A stretch of DNA of 64,000 nucleotides from Cymbidium sinense. Taxonomy: Eukaryota > Streptophyta > Magnoliopsida > Asparagales > Orchidaceae. The translations under genes were made by a program, and so were the position numbers. Below are positions 10,520-21,580 of the stretch, piece after piece (position 1 is the stretch's first letter; each line of letters starts with the position of its first letter). The stretch is from the NCBI GenBank assembly GCA_021442155.1, contig CM038228.1, positions 15,293,179 through 15,357,178 of the forward strand, written 5' to 3'. The notes under the pieces are model-generated. The model saw only the letters and a program-made list of their open reading frames with translations. It did no database searches and was not told where the DNA came from.

Positions 10520-11480
10520 ATGGAACCAGACTTAATTTTGAACAAAAAATCGACAAAATCATATGATCATCTTATTGATAATTATGTTCAAATAATCGAG
10601 TTTCAAATATGGAAGCTCGAATGTGAAATATTATATGGAAACAAAGTATTAACCGAATTACAGAAAGTAAAAAGTTATATTTCTGGAGAATTAGAGGAAG
10701 AGGATTTACCCTCTTTCACAATTATGAACTTGTGCAATTATAGAAAAGCTAGTCCTTCTACAAGTATGAACATAGCAAAAAATAAAAAGCTAGACATAGA
10801 AACAGATACGTATTCTTCGATTCTACTTAAAGAGCCAAAGAAACAGAAGAATATACTTGAAATAGCAGATGAACGATAACAATTCTCTCTATTTCAAAAA
10901 AGAATTAATTCACAAATATATTTCCCAACACAAGGAAATATAAATGTAAGTTACATATATGGAGATGTAGATCCAAAATTAGTCGAAGAATTATATGTTA
11001 GCGGAATGTTAAAATTAATATATCTGAAAAGTCTCATAACAATCAACAAATTATCAAAAATAATTATTGATGTAGAAACATTCCAATCAATTCTAAAATA
11101 CTGGAATATCTATGCTAAAGTATCCTAGACTTATTCAGAACTAATTGAAAGAACATTTATAATATTACAGCTTGGAACTAGTAGTAAACCATTTCTGTCA
11201 AAATATATGGAGAATAAGAAACCTATTAAAAGGAATAAAGAGGAAGACCTTTACCAATTATAGATGGAAACAAAGAAAATAGACGCATCCAACATATGAG
11301 TATACCATTGTTCAAATACCTTATTTATCTATAGTCATTGCAGACAATGAACAAAAAGGATACATGAAGTTATGTATCAAAAATGGAATAACATATTGTT
11401 AAAAAATACAACATGCAAGTACAGAAGTAAAAGAGAATTCTACAAGAAAATGCAAAAAAAAAAAAAAAAAAAAATACATA
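10520..11480 (+). pseudogene. Viral ORF downstream of RNase H, function unknown, segment B
   Basis: Starts with ATG at 10520 and is open for 119 codons. After one stop the same frame continues recognisably (RINSQIYF, YIYG, ELY, ETFQS) to about 11300, then into a lysine-rich end and an A-rich run near 11455-11475. It matches the segment A ORF at 4184 along its length, suggesting a protein of about 300 residues in the ancestor. No catalytic motif or membrane segment is evident. Its position before the promoter fits the last gene of a circular pararetroviral genome. Confidence 0.65.
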
Positions 11481-11557
11481 GTTGAATATTCTGTAAAAGT
11501 AAAAATACCTTAACGGTAGTAAAGGAGAAATTGGAATCCAAGCTTCTCAATAATTAA

Positions 11558-11626
11558 AACGTCAGCCATGACGTTAGAAAGAAAATAACGTAAGCCATGA
11601 CATCAACAATTAAATGACGTAAGCAC
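11558..11626 (+). promoter_or_regulatory. as-1-like TGACG activator cluster of a pararetroviral promoter
   Basis: Three bZIP/TGA-type sites lie in 70 bases: a palindrome AACGTCA-GCCA-TGACGTT (11558-11575), TAACGTAAGCCATGACATCA (11585-11604) and ATGACGTAAGCAC (11614-11626). Paired TGACG sites shortly upstream of a TATA box are the hallmark of the as-1 element in caulimovirid pregenomic RNA promoters. The last site lies about 45-50 bases before the TATA box, as expected. The cluster follows the downstream ORF, where this promoter sits in the viral genome. Confidence 0.75.
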
Positions 11627-11664
11627 TTTCGCTATACTCAATTAGTAAAGATATTCCACACTAT

Positions 11665-11673
11665 CTATATAAG
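11665..11673 (+). promoter_or_regulatory. TATA box of the viral promoter
   Basis: CTATATAAG downstream of the TGACG cluster. A transcript would start near 11695-11700 and enter leader-like sequence to about 11960. The element looks intact although all neighbouring viral genes are broken, so it could still drive transcription of host or viral sequence to its right. Confidence 0.7.
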
Positions 11674-11699
11674 AGGAAAAAGCAGATGGAGGAAGAGGA

Positions 11700-12080
11700 A
11701 AATACTATTGATAAAATAAGAAAACTTTAGATTATAGATACGATTAGAGAAAAGACTATTTCTTTATGGATTCAGATTTTGAGTTTATTAGAATGAAACT
11801 CTTATTAATAATTTGTTATAGCTTTTATGTGAAAGATTTGTTCATTTATAAAAACTTCTAATTGATTATTAGAAATATTTATTTTTAATAGTTTTTGAAT
11901 TCTTTTGAATTTTTTTTTCTAAATATTCTTTGGTTATCATTTTGATGAGAATATATCTTCTACCAATTCTTTTAATTTAAGTCATTTAAGCATTTCTTTG
12001 TCTTTTCTTATTTCTGATTTATAAGAGGGAAAGTTACTAATTGAGTATGACGTAAGTAGGGATAAATGATGAAAGTATAC
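11700..12080. other. Viral leader and B/C inversion junction
   Basis: AT-rich sequence after the promoter, probably the start of the viral leader, meeting segment C in opposite orientation. Recognisable C sequence (protease, - strand) begins near 12080. The breakpoint lies between about 11950 and 12080. The word ACTCAATTAGTAA occurs near 11640 on + and near 12040 on -, a short inverted similarity that may have taken part in the joining. Confidence 0.5.
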
Positions 12081-12355
12081 ATCGTTTACAGATAGTGATA
12101 TCACTATCAGTTTCACATAAAGCATGAATAGGAATAGGTTCATAAGTAGGGATTTATAATTCAATTTGAATATAATTGTGAAAATTAACTATGGTGCTGT
12201 GAGATAATAGAATAATTAATTCGTACAGTAGAATCAGTAAATGTAACAGTACATTGTTGTAGGAAATCCATTCCTACTAGAATTCGTCCTTTCTCTGTAT
12301 CATCAGTTAAAAAGATATGCTGAAAATTTATTATTTGATTTTGTATATCCCAAAA
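12081..12355 (-). pseudogene. Endogenous pararetrovirus protease, segment C, distal part
   Basis: Reverse-strand protease sequence homologous to 2160-2450 and 8500-8690. At the catalytic site it encodes C-E-T-D where segment A has CDTG, so both the aspartate and the glycine are changed. It ends near 12081 beside the inversion junction and is separated from its proximal part (15189-15370) by the inserted LINE. Confidence 0.7.
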
Positions 12356-12360
12356 GCCAA
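12356..12360. repeat. LINE target-site duplication, 3' side of the element
   Basis: GCCAA directly before the (CAA)n tail. The same five bases recur at 15184-15188. Removing the LINE and one copy gives ATCCCAAAAGCCAAATAAAATATT, which aligns with the uninterrupted site in segment A near 2170-2195 on the other strand. Confidence 0.7.
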
Positions 12361-12929
12361 CAACAACAACAACAACAAGCCTTTATCCCACTAAGTGGGG
12401 TTTTTATGAATCCTTCGTCTCAGGTCTATTATGTGTCAAATTTCATTTAATTCAAGTATACTAATGTCTCATTTTTATGTCTTAACCAAGTCTTTTTAGG
12501 TCACCTACCTTTTCTTAACATGGCAAAAATCTAATGCATCTACTTTCTCTAATGGTCATTGGACTGACGCTTTATGTAAAACCATCTGGGGTGACTCTCT
12601 TTAATCTTATCGCCTTGGAGCTACTCCAACTTTTTAAACATACTCATTTTGCATTTTATCTCTGAGTAAAACCACTCATCCACGAGCATCCTCATCTCGT
12701 AACACTTAAGTCTTATGCTTCTCTTTTATTGGCCAACATTACGCACCATAAGTCATTGCGTCTTACCACCATCTTATAAAATTTTCCCTTAAATTTAAGT
12801 GGAAATTTTTCTATCATAAGACGGATGCATTCCTCCACTTCAACCATCCAACTTGAATTCTACTAATAACATCTCCATCTATTTCACCATCATTTTGAAC
12901 AATAGAGCCTAAATATTTGAATCACTTGA

Positions 12930-13870
12930 TTTGTTCACATAATGTCACAACACTACTAAATTCTACAACTAAAATTACACTCCATATATTCAGTTTTAGA
13001 TCTACTTAAACAAAATCTTTAGACTCTAAGTTGACCTCCATAATTCAAGTTTCTTGGACTCCTCTCTAGTCTTATCAACAAGAAGAATGTCATCGACAAA
13101 AGCATACACCAAGGTACATCTTCACAAATGCAGTAAGAACATCCATAACTAAAGTAAAAAGATAAGGGCTTAAAGTTGATCCTTGATGTAATCCAAGCTG
13201 AAATAGGAAAATATTTTGTCAATCCTCCTTGTGTTTGGACACAAGTAATAGCTCAGTATACATATCCTTAATGACTTGAATATAACCAATATTAACTCCT
13301 TTCTAAAACTCTCTTGAAATTTTATAAGCTTTCTCTAAATCAATAAATATCATATGTAGATCCTCCTTACTTTCTCTATGCTTCTCCATCAAACCTCTTA
13401 ACAAATGTATAACATCCATAGTAGATCTACCTGGCATGAAACCAAATTGATTGTGAGAAACTTTTGTATCACATCATAACCTGTGCTCAATTACTCTCTC
13501 CCATAATTTTAATGTATGACACATTAACTTAATTCCTCTATAATGTGCATCACCTTTATTCTTAAATATAGGAACCAACAAATTCTTTCTCTACTCATCT
13601 GACATCTTTTTAGTCTTTAAAATAACATTAAAAAGATTTATAACCTAAGAAATTCCTTGATCTCCTAAACATTTTTACACATCTATTGGAATATCATCAG
13701 GTCCTACTGTTTTTCCACATTTCATTTTCTTTAAAATTTCTCTAACTTCATATTTACTAATACGACGATAAAAATAAAATTCTTTATTTTTGTTTAGGGT
13801 ATTAAGGTTGCTAAAATCAATCGTACTTTCAGATTTTTCATTGAAAAGTTTATCAAAATACCTCATCCAT
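12930..13870 (-). pseudogene. RTE LINE reverse transcriptase
   Basis: Reverse-strand frames read YEVREILKKMKCGKTVGPDD (about 13760-13690), the conserved start of RTE RTs, and later AFVDDILLVDKT with the catalytic FVDD near 13087-13098. This is followed by KLELWRSTL and SRSKTEYMECNF near 13050-12950. The order and spacing match the RT domain of plant RTE elements. Several frameshifts and stops inactivate it. Confidence 0.8.
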
Positions 13871-14579
13871 CTATTTTCAATTATCTAAAATCTTTATTAT
13901 TTTATCCATTAACACCTTAGCCCCTTGATGTCTTCTTCTATCTCTTTGGTTGGTAACTTATACATACATCTTTCTCTTCTTTGGTATTCTATTGTATAAA
14001 TCACTAAAGTTAAATTTTTTGCATCATATATTATTTTCTTAGAATCTCTACAGGCCACTTTATATCTTTCTCAATTCTTCGAGTTTTTACATCTAAACTA
14101 AGTTTTATAATAATGTTTCTTATTTCTTATCTTTTCTTACTCGACTCCTATATTTTATTAAAGAAGCTTTTCCTTTTGATTCTCCAAGCACATTTTTAGC
14201 AACTTGCTTAATTTCACTTGTTATTTTTTCCCACATAACTTTAGCTTTCTTATGAATATCCCAAATTCTAAACTCTTATAGTTTGCTCTTAAAATATTTT
14301 TATTTGTGTTCTTTAAATGTCCCCATCTAATCTTAGAACAATAATTTGATTTATTTTTTCTCTTAAAATCTTTTATCCTAAAATCTAAAACTAACAATCG
14401 ATGTTGGGTACTTAAACTTTCATTTAGAATGACCTTACAATCTTTACAATCTAAACGATCTATTTTTCTTATCAGAAAATAATTAATTTGTGTTTTACTG
14501 GATCCATTTTTATAAGTAATTATATGTTCGTTTCTTTTCTTAAATAAAAGTGAATTACAAAATCATTAAAGCAAAATCT

Positions 14580-15090
14580 AATATAATCTACTTTCTTCAT
14601 TAGTCACTCCAAATCCATAACCACCATGAATATTTTTAAAATCTTTTATCACTCTACCAACATGTATATTTAAATCTTCTCCAATAAATACTTTTTCTTC
14701 AAGAGATATCTTTTGTATTAATCCCTCTAATTCATTCTAAATTTTTTTTTTTTGAGCTTACATCCAAACTTACTTGAGGAGCATAAACACTTATAATATT
14801 GATAATCTTAGTATCAACAATAATCTTTAAAGCTATAATTCCATCTCCACATCTATTAATATTTATAACATTATCCTTCAAACTTTTATCTATAATTACA
14901 CCAACACCATTTTTAGTTCGACTTTCACCTAAATACCAAAGTTTAAAACCTAAACTATCAATCTTTTTGGCCTTCTCTCCAACCCATTTAGTTTTTTGAA
15001 CACAAAATATTTATCTTTCTATGAACCATAATATTTATTAATTTCATTAATTTACTTGTAAGAGTACCTATATTCCAAGATCCTAACCTA
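14580..15090 (-). pseudogene. RTE LINE endonuclease
   Basis: Reverse-strand translation shows LGSWNI near the start, WVGEKA, LGFKLWYLGESRTKNGVG near 14950-14900, then IISVYAPQVSLD near 14790 and an EDLNIHVG-like segment near 14680. These are the conserved blocks of apurinic/apyrimidinic-type LINE endonucleases, in which the usual GDLN appears here as EDLN. The enzyme nicks target DNA to prime reverse transcription. Frameshifts separate the blocks. Confidence 0.75.
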
Positions 15091-15183
15091 ATTCTAGTTT
15101 CATGGACTAACTTCTTTGCCCGCATCCGTCCATAATGTGGAACCCTTGCTTATTTAACACTGCACCTTGGCGCCGATACCCTT

Positions 15184-15188
15184 GCCAA
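15184..15188. repeat. LINE target-site duplication, 5' side of the element
   Basis: GCCAA, identical to 12356-12360. Confidence 0.7.
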
Positions 15189-15374
15189 ATAAAATATTAG
15201 TTTCATTATGACAATAATGTTTAGTACTATGATAGTCTTTATATATATATGGTTCACTTCGTTGAATTTGTAAATTTGCAGGGATTGATGATACATTTAT
15301 ATGAGAGCTATGTGATCCTATATCTAATAAAATAGAGATTATGTTTTCTGGTGAAATGTAATAGCCTTTAAGAA
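15189..15374 (-). pseudogene. Endogenous pararetrovirus linker and protease start, segment C
   Basis: Homologous in reverse to about 1985-2170 in segment A, including the word ATGATAGTCTTTATA. It joins the movement-protein end to the protease and continues beyond the LINE at 12355 downward. Confidence 0.65.
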
Positions 15375-16117
15375 TTAATTGATTATTTGAATATTTTTTC
15401 TTGAATCAATAGATCTTCTTGGTTGAATAATAAGATCATTATTATGTTCATTGAATGAAAGTTGTTTTCTAGGTAATCTAAAACTATTTTCTAAATTATT
15501 AATTTTTCCAAAATCAAGATATAAATTATCAGGTAGCAGTGTTAAATTTGCATAATCTACTTCTTCCGGTTGAATAGTTTGTCCTATTTGAGAGAACATG
15601 GAATCTATATGAATAAGTTCGTTATGTTTTACGAATATTACAATTATGATGATTCTATAAGCGTGTCTTTCTTGATATATATCGTAAACAACACTTCCTT
15701 GTCTTAATTGAAATTGATCTAATTTATGTTTAAGAGTTAGAGTTCTATATGTCTATCATTAATATTTATTACATAATTAGGATGTAAATTAAAAATTAAT
15801 GTTTGATAACATAAGTTTCATTGAATAACTCCTAATAAAACATCTTTTTTGGAATGAATGATTCTATCATCATATACCCAAAGAGTGATGGGTTGTCTAT
15901 ACCTTTACGAAAGTATGCTTTTATTAATATTTGGATTCCTCCAAAGAATATATGTCTATATTTCTCTGGGTGAGATATCTTTTGTAAATCTTGATTCCTT
16001 ATCATGTAATTATATAAATGAATTTTTTGTTCTTTCTTGAGTCTCAGTAATTTCAATAGGATATTCTACTCGTCGAATACTATAATGAATTAATTTTTTC
16101 CAATTTAATATTGGCAT
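15375..16117 (-). pseudogene. Endogenous pararetrovirus movement protein, segment C
   Basis: Reverse-strand copy of the 30K movement protein, starting with the ATG complementary to 16115-16117 (first codons M-P-I-L-N-W, as in segment A). The N-terminal part is readable to about 15832 with shifts. The C-terminal part is open at 15599-15375 and shows QIGQTIQP, where segment A has a stop at the second glutamine. This shows that movement protein and protease shared one reading frame. The central 30K block is damaged by frameshifts near 15830-15950. Confidence 0.75.
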
Positions 16118-17540
16118 ATCAAAACAGTCTTTTGTTTCTAAAGATAATTTTTTTTCCTAATATTTTTATATTCATCTTCTTAAAGAGTTAATTGTCTATT
16201 ATATTCTGATTTGGTCATCTATAATCTCTTCTATATTATTTATTCGTTCAAGTTCAGACATTTAATCGGAATATAAGCATTCTTCTAAGTCATTATCTGA
16301 ATAACAATATTGATCAATAAGATCTTCTTCTTGATCAGATAATTCATAGATTTCTTCTTCAGAATCGATTTCAAAGATATCAAGATGGGTTCTAATTCTT
16401 GTTTTTCTATAATTTGAACAGATTTTATTCCTGAAACTTTCTCTCTTTTAGGGCATTCATTAGCATAAGGTCTTTCTTCTTTACATAACCAACATTTATA
16501 AATTTTTGATTTTTTATTAAATCATTTTTTCTAAAATTTCTTTTCTTTATGTTCAATTTATATTTATTTATTTTCTTAAAGAATTTTTTCTTTTTATTAC
16601 AGCTTGATCATGAAAATGAAGTTGTATTTTTTAAACATCCTCATTGATGTGCAATTAGATCATTTTTATTGCAACATAAAGATTATTTATATATTTTATT
16701 ATATTTATGTAAATCTATTTGCTGGTAGGCTTATGTTAATTTTTCTTCAGAAAATAAAATTCTACTTCTAAGGTTATATCTGTAGGATATTATTGAAGAA
16801 ATGCTTGACTCCATATTATATTATATGGTTCAGGTAGTTTATAAAAATATATATCTAGATATTGATTACGTTCGTCAGAAAGAATATCATAGAAGAATTT
16901 TTGATATTCGCAATTGTATTCATTTAAATAATAGATATTACAAATATTAAGAATTGTAAGTTTTTGTTTTGCAATTTCAGATTATTTTTTAGCTTTTTCT
17001 GATTCCGTAGTGAATCTAATTCTATATCCAAGGAATTCACTTTTAATAAAGTCTGTATATATATTTACCCATTTTCCTGGAGTACTTATAGTGGCTTCAG
17101 CTAGACAAGTATTTCTAACTTGTTGTTTTTGATCATGTCGTAGGCCAACACACCATTTTTTACAAATACCTGTTAAAGTATTTTCAATAAAGTTATATGT
17201 GTCTTCTCCATTAAGATTATAGTTGTAGATGACTAAACTATTTTCTATAGTCCATTTATCAATTGTTTCTGCAATATTTTTACAATAGTCTAAATTTAAA
17301 TAGACTCCATGTCCACTGATTGGCTCATGAAAACAATCTTTTTGAAGACTCTTGCCTAGTTGATTATTTCTAGGTGTAAGAATTTGCTTAACACTAGGTG
17401 GAATAAATTATTGTTTTGTATTTGAAGAGGCTCGAGTACTTGTACTAAGTAGGGGAGTTTGAGAGGTTAATTCTAAAATAGGTCTATCCATGGAAGAGGT
17501 TTGTAGAGTATTATTCATAAATTAATATTGATGTAAGACT
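16118..17540 (-). pseudogene. Endogenous pararetrovirus coat protein, segment C
   Basis: Longest coat-protein remnant in the window. Read on the reverse strand it starts near 17517 with MNNTLQTSSMDR, passes a region with DKWTIENS and NGEDTYNFIENTL, then WCVGLRHDQKQQ (about 17260-17130). A lysine-rich tract follows, then the zinc knuckle at about 16496-16455 and an acidic tail (about 16400-16250). The knuckle's histidine codon is changed to proline (CWLCKEERPYANEC), which would break zinc binding. Several stops interrupt the frame. The movement protein follows in the same direction, confirming the coat-then-movement order of segment A. Confidence 0.7.
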
Positions 17541-17830
17541 GAAATTAAGTCATCTATCTCTTGTGAGGATTCATTAATATTTATAATTTCATTAATTCTT
17601 ATTGCCCCATGAATATTACTTCGAATAGGAGTAATTGTTTTTTTAGATGGTCATAATATTCTTTGCTAAAATCAAATTGATTGATGTGATTCTTGTTAAT
17701 CTAATTTATGCCACTTTCCAATACCCAAATTGATTTAATTGTGATACGTTTTGCTTCTACTAAATCTTGTTGGATCAGTTCAATCAGCTCTTCGCCCTAT
17801 GATATTGTGTGGATATTCTTTGCTTTCATG
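17541..17830 (-). pseudogene. Sequence upstream of the viral coat protein, segment C
   Basis: On the reverse strand this contains readable pieces such as GEELIELIQQDLVEAKRI (about 17795-17742) and INQFDFSKEYYDHLKKQ just before the coat-protein start. They may be the N-terminal part of the polyprotein or a small upstream ORF. Similarity to known proteins could not be assigned. The viral/host boundary is placed near 17830 because the composition changes there. Confidence 0.4.
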
Positions 17831-20117
17831 ATGGTTTCCTGGGGTGAATTTACAATTATGTACTATAAATACTTTACACATTTGATGCAGGCGCTGGGGG
17901 ATGCTGCTCCGTCCTTGAACTGGTTCAAATTGGTTCAACTGAACCAGAGATGGGCTGGTGTGGCCTTCTTTAATAAATCTGGATCAACTATCTTAGTTAG
18001 TGTTGGTTTTGGTTTGATTTAAATACCTTTTTATGTGTATTAGGATTAGCTTTTGTTTTGTTGAACATTAGATACTATTTTTCTCTGTTTTTTTTTTCAT
18101 CCTATTTGAGATGCCATTTTGATTCAATAAGTGGTGTGCCTATATCGTAGCCGAATCAAGGGATTCAATGTTTGCTCATTCAGGATTCCCTTCCAACCCT
18201 AAATCAACACTTCAAATCTGCTGTCCCTGCAGCAGTTTGGCCAAAGCCACAATTGCATTGTTCTTGCATCAGACAGGTTCCGTCCTGTCCTCCAGAGACC
18301 TTGCTGAGCTCCTGTTTGATTTGTTCAGCACCAGTGAGGTGTCTTCCTATCGTTTGTGGTCCAGCTGCGCACCAAGGAAATAATTCCAAACTTAACAGCA
18401 TCCAGAAAAGGAGAATTCCTCTGATTTTCAGGTTTTATTCACATACCAGATCTTGTTTTCCTCCAATCACCCTTACTCATTATTCGAGAATGATTGTACC
18501 TCTTAAAGCTGATCATTTGGAATGATTTTAGCATTAGAGGTGTTCTATTATTTTTCTCTCTCTTTTATTGGTTAGAAATTGTGAACAACAATCTGTTTCA
18601 TTATTTGTCACTTCTCTTTCATGCATAGAGGTGTTCTATTTTCCTTTCTACTTTTTTAGCATTAAGGTTGTTCTGCTATTTTCCTTTCTCTTTTATTGGT
18701 TAGAAGTCAACAACAATCTGTTCATTATTTTTTCACTTCTATTTCATGCATAGAGACTCCAGCCATTGCAAAACAAATCATATCTGCCTTGATTTTTTTT
18801 TTTTTCATTTGAATCTTGTTAGTTAATTCTTGCTAAATTTTGGTGTTTACTCTCTCTATGCAACTTTTTTTACCTTTTTTATTTATTTCTTTTCCCTTAT
18901 TGTTACAACTTTAATGATTATTTTATTTCCTAGCCTTATTAACTCATACTCAAAGCATCTTGGCGTGTTTACAACTATATTTTCAAGAGGTTCTTCTTCC
19001 TCACTCTCTTTAAAATGATCATTGCACTTTTTATTCTTCTTGATTTTGCCACCCAAAAAAAACAAAAAAACAAAAAAACTAATGTTAAATTTGTTGTTAA
19101 TGAGTTTTTCGTTGTCCAACCCTCACCTTCATGATGAAAATAGCCATTCATATTATTGTTTTATTAAATTTATCCATGTATTTACATGACATTTTATATG
19201 AAGTGTCTGTCACCTCTCCATTTAAAACAATGTTTTTTTTACACAAACACATCAGTTTTAAATCTCTTTTATTACTTAATAATACATATTACTGCTTTGA
19301 AATTCACCAAAATTGCGTGTCATGTATTTTTTTTTGTTATCTGCATTTCATGGTTTCTGCTGGAGTTGGGTTTTACCTGCATTGAGGATTGATGCACATC
19401 CATTGTTGGTAGTTGCATGAACTATCATCCTTTTATGATTATTTATCCATGATGAAAAATATGATGTCAACCTATGATCCTATATTTCGAGCCATTCATT
19501 TAACCCATTCAGGCAATTAAACGCAGCTCTCTGACTGTACTTTGATATAATTCTAAAATTTCCTTTTTCAAATTTAATTTTAGTTTATTCTATGCTGTTG
19601 GCTGCAATGGAATTTTAACTTTCACGAGATTACAATTTTGGTTTGTGATTGTTTTATTTATTTATTTTTATAATTTTATGAGATTGGATAAGAAGGTATG
19701 CGCATTTTACATACTACTGGAATATTGTTCGCATCGTTATTATCATTAAACTTTATCCCATCCAGCTGAGCGCTTTTTTGTTTTTTAATTGTTCTAGTAT
19801 GGTGGTCAGGTTATATATATTGATAATATTAATAGGGAAATCTAGTAATATGGCTTGAAGTTTTGCTTAATTGTTTGACTGCATGCAAGATTATTCTGGT
19901 ATCATATGCAACCTTTACAAGAAGGTGCTTGGCAAATGTATATTCTTGTTTCTGTTGTCAAATGTCCGGGTCATGGTTTATTATTGGGTAACTTGAAGTT
20001 GTGAATTAAAGAGTCATTTGGTAATTGTTGTGTTTTTTTATATGAAATAAAGTTCCAAATAATCTCTTGTATATGCATTAGCTGTTCCGTAAGTGCCATT
20101 TTCATGATCTTAAAGCT
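17831..20117. other. Non-coding host-like sequence with a GC-richer island
   Basis: T-rich, intron-like or intergenic sequence. The island at about 18160-18520 is clearly less AT-rich, and both strands have open frames there (for example 18204-18401 on -), but no protein family was recognised. No RNA gene was seen. Confidence 0.4.
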
Positions 20118-20125
20118 TTGATGGG
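20118..20125. repeat. Target-site duplication of the hAT-type element (left)
   Basis: TTGATGGG immediately before the element; an identical copy is at 20695-20702. Confidence 0.8.
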
Positions 20126-20694
20126 TAGCGTTGCAAATGAGTCGAGCATTCAACAAGCTATTCGTGACTCGGCTCGATTAAAGTTCGTTTATGATCGTTT
20201 GATTAACTAATTTAATGAGCTTAACACTTTTGTGAATACTCGGTTGTTAAATGAATAAGCTTGAATAGATTGTCGTTTGGTTCATTAATGTTCATGAATA
20301 ATATAGCTTAATAATGGCTTGATTACGGTTCGATTAAGGCTCAATTGAGGCTTGTTTGTGAACTGTATTGTTTAAATTTTTTATTTTAGGCTTAATAAGC
20401 TTTAATTAATACAACTTGTGTATATTTTTCCAACATGTCACTCGCGAACAAGCTCTATTAAGGCTTGATTAAAGCTTGTTTATTTCAATAAATGAGTTGC
20501 TCATTAATAGGCTCAATAATCCCAAATTGAACTAAGCTCGTGAACAAACTCGAGCTGAACTTGAACATGTTTTTTTTAAGCGAGCTCAACCTACCATGCT
20601 AAAAGCTCGATTCGAGCGCTGCTCGAGCTCAATAATGGTAAATAAACTTGAACTTGAACAAGCACTGACTCGGCTCGGTTTGTTTGCAACCCTA
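20126..20694. mobile_element. Non-autonomous hAT-type DNA element, 569 bp
   Basis: Terminal inverted repeats begin TAGCGTTGCAAA on the left and TAGGGTTGCAAA (read inward from the right), followed on both sides by GAG/GAGCC-rich text. The element is flanked by a perfect 8-bp duplication, TTGATGGG, the length produced by hAT transposases. The interior is rich in GCTCGA, GCTTGTT and GAGCTC words, with subterminal repeats on both strands, and has no transposase frame. It must have been mobilised in trans. Confidence 0.8.
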
Positions 20695-20702
20695 TTGATG
20701 GG
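20695..20702. repeat. Target-site duplication of the hAT-type element (right)
   Basis: TTGATGGG, identical to 20118-20125. Confidence 0.8.
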
Positions 20703-21525
20703 GAGGCATGCTTGTGTATTTCTTATGCAATTAAATTATGGAATGCTAGGTTCCTGAAAAGTAACATATATTCATCAATTATCATACAAAACCCAAACTT
20801 TAGAGCTTGTTATGCTGCACATCATTTGGAAATTGCATCATTTTTTGGTTTATGTGCAGGCTAGCCAAATAGATGTTGCATTTTTGACTTCTTCAGTGTT
20901 AGTAATTCTTTCAGTCATATTCTACTAAGCAATGAACTATACGTTCCCTTTTTTAACAAGAAATGTCATCTTCTGCATACGTATGTGATCGTTTCCTTCC
21001 TGCTGTATTGTTTTTTTTTCAGCCGTTGGAGCATTAATTCTGGAAAATGCACATCTTTATGCTCTGTTGCCCTTTGGATTTCGACCTTAGAACCAAAAGA
21101 GCTCAATTTTGGTTGCAATTCAGGCCTGTACTCGATGGTTTCAATTCATAAGCAATTTTGTAGTTTGCACTGAATGTTTCTGCCATATGGGAAAGCTCTC
21201 AAGTATCAAGAGTTTTTCATCAATGCCTACCTCTACACTTAATTTAGAACTTATTGTAGCAAATTAAACCTCACAGACGGACATTAAAATTTGTAGTACT
21301 CTTCGTCCTTATGAAAAAAGAAAAAAAAAATTACAATTAGGTTTTTATTCACTTAGATGGTCATTTTTTGTTTGAGGTTGATCTTGCGGGCCGCTTAATT
21401 TGTTCGTCCACTAGTCAATATGTATCTTGTTTTGTGTTTACATGTAAGATATTTTGTACGTTTCAAATACCTAGTCCTATGCATCTGTTATCATCATCCA
21501 CTTGGATAAAGCGACCCCCCCTTCA

Positions 21526-21577
<52 letters not shown>
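21526..21577. repeat. (TA)n microsatellite
   Basis: About 26 TA units. It gives rise to an artificial Ile-Tyr reading frame in the surrounding ORF. Confidence 0.95.

Positions 21578-21580
<3 letters not shown>

Larger units (their letters stand above)
12361..15183 (-). mobile_element. RTE-type non-LTR retrotransposon inserted in viral segment C
   Basis: A LINE of about 2.8 kb in reverse orientation. Its 3' end (low coordinates) has a short CAA/TTG simple-repeat tail next to GCCTTTATCCCACTAAGTGG, typical of plant RTE elements, which end in short repeats rather than poly(A). It encodes an apurinic endonuclease (about 15090-14580) and RT (about 13870-12930), both broken. Clean flanking duplications show insertion into already integrated viral DNA. 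Its length is near the roughly 3 kb of complete RTE elements. Confidence 0.85.

Noticed and set aside
11767..11790. TGGATTCAGATTTTGAG as a tRNA-Met primer site for the virus
   Set aside because: Only a loose match, and it lies about 70 bases from the expected transcript start, whereas caulimovirid primer sites usually lie several hundred bases further downstream.
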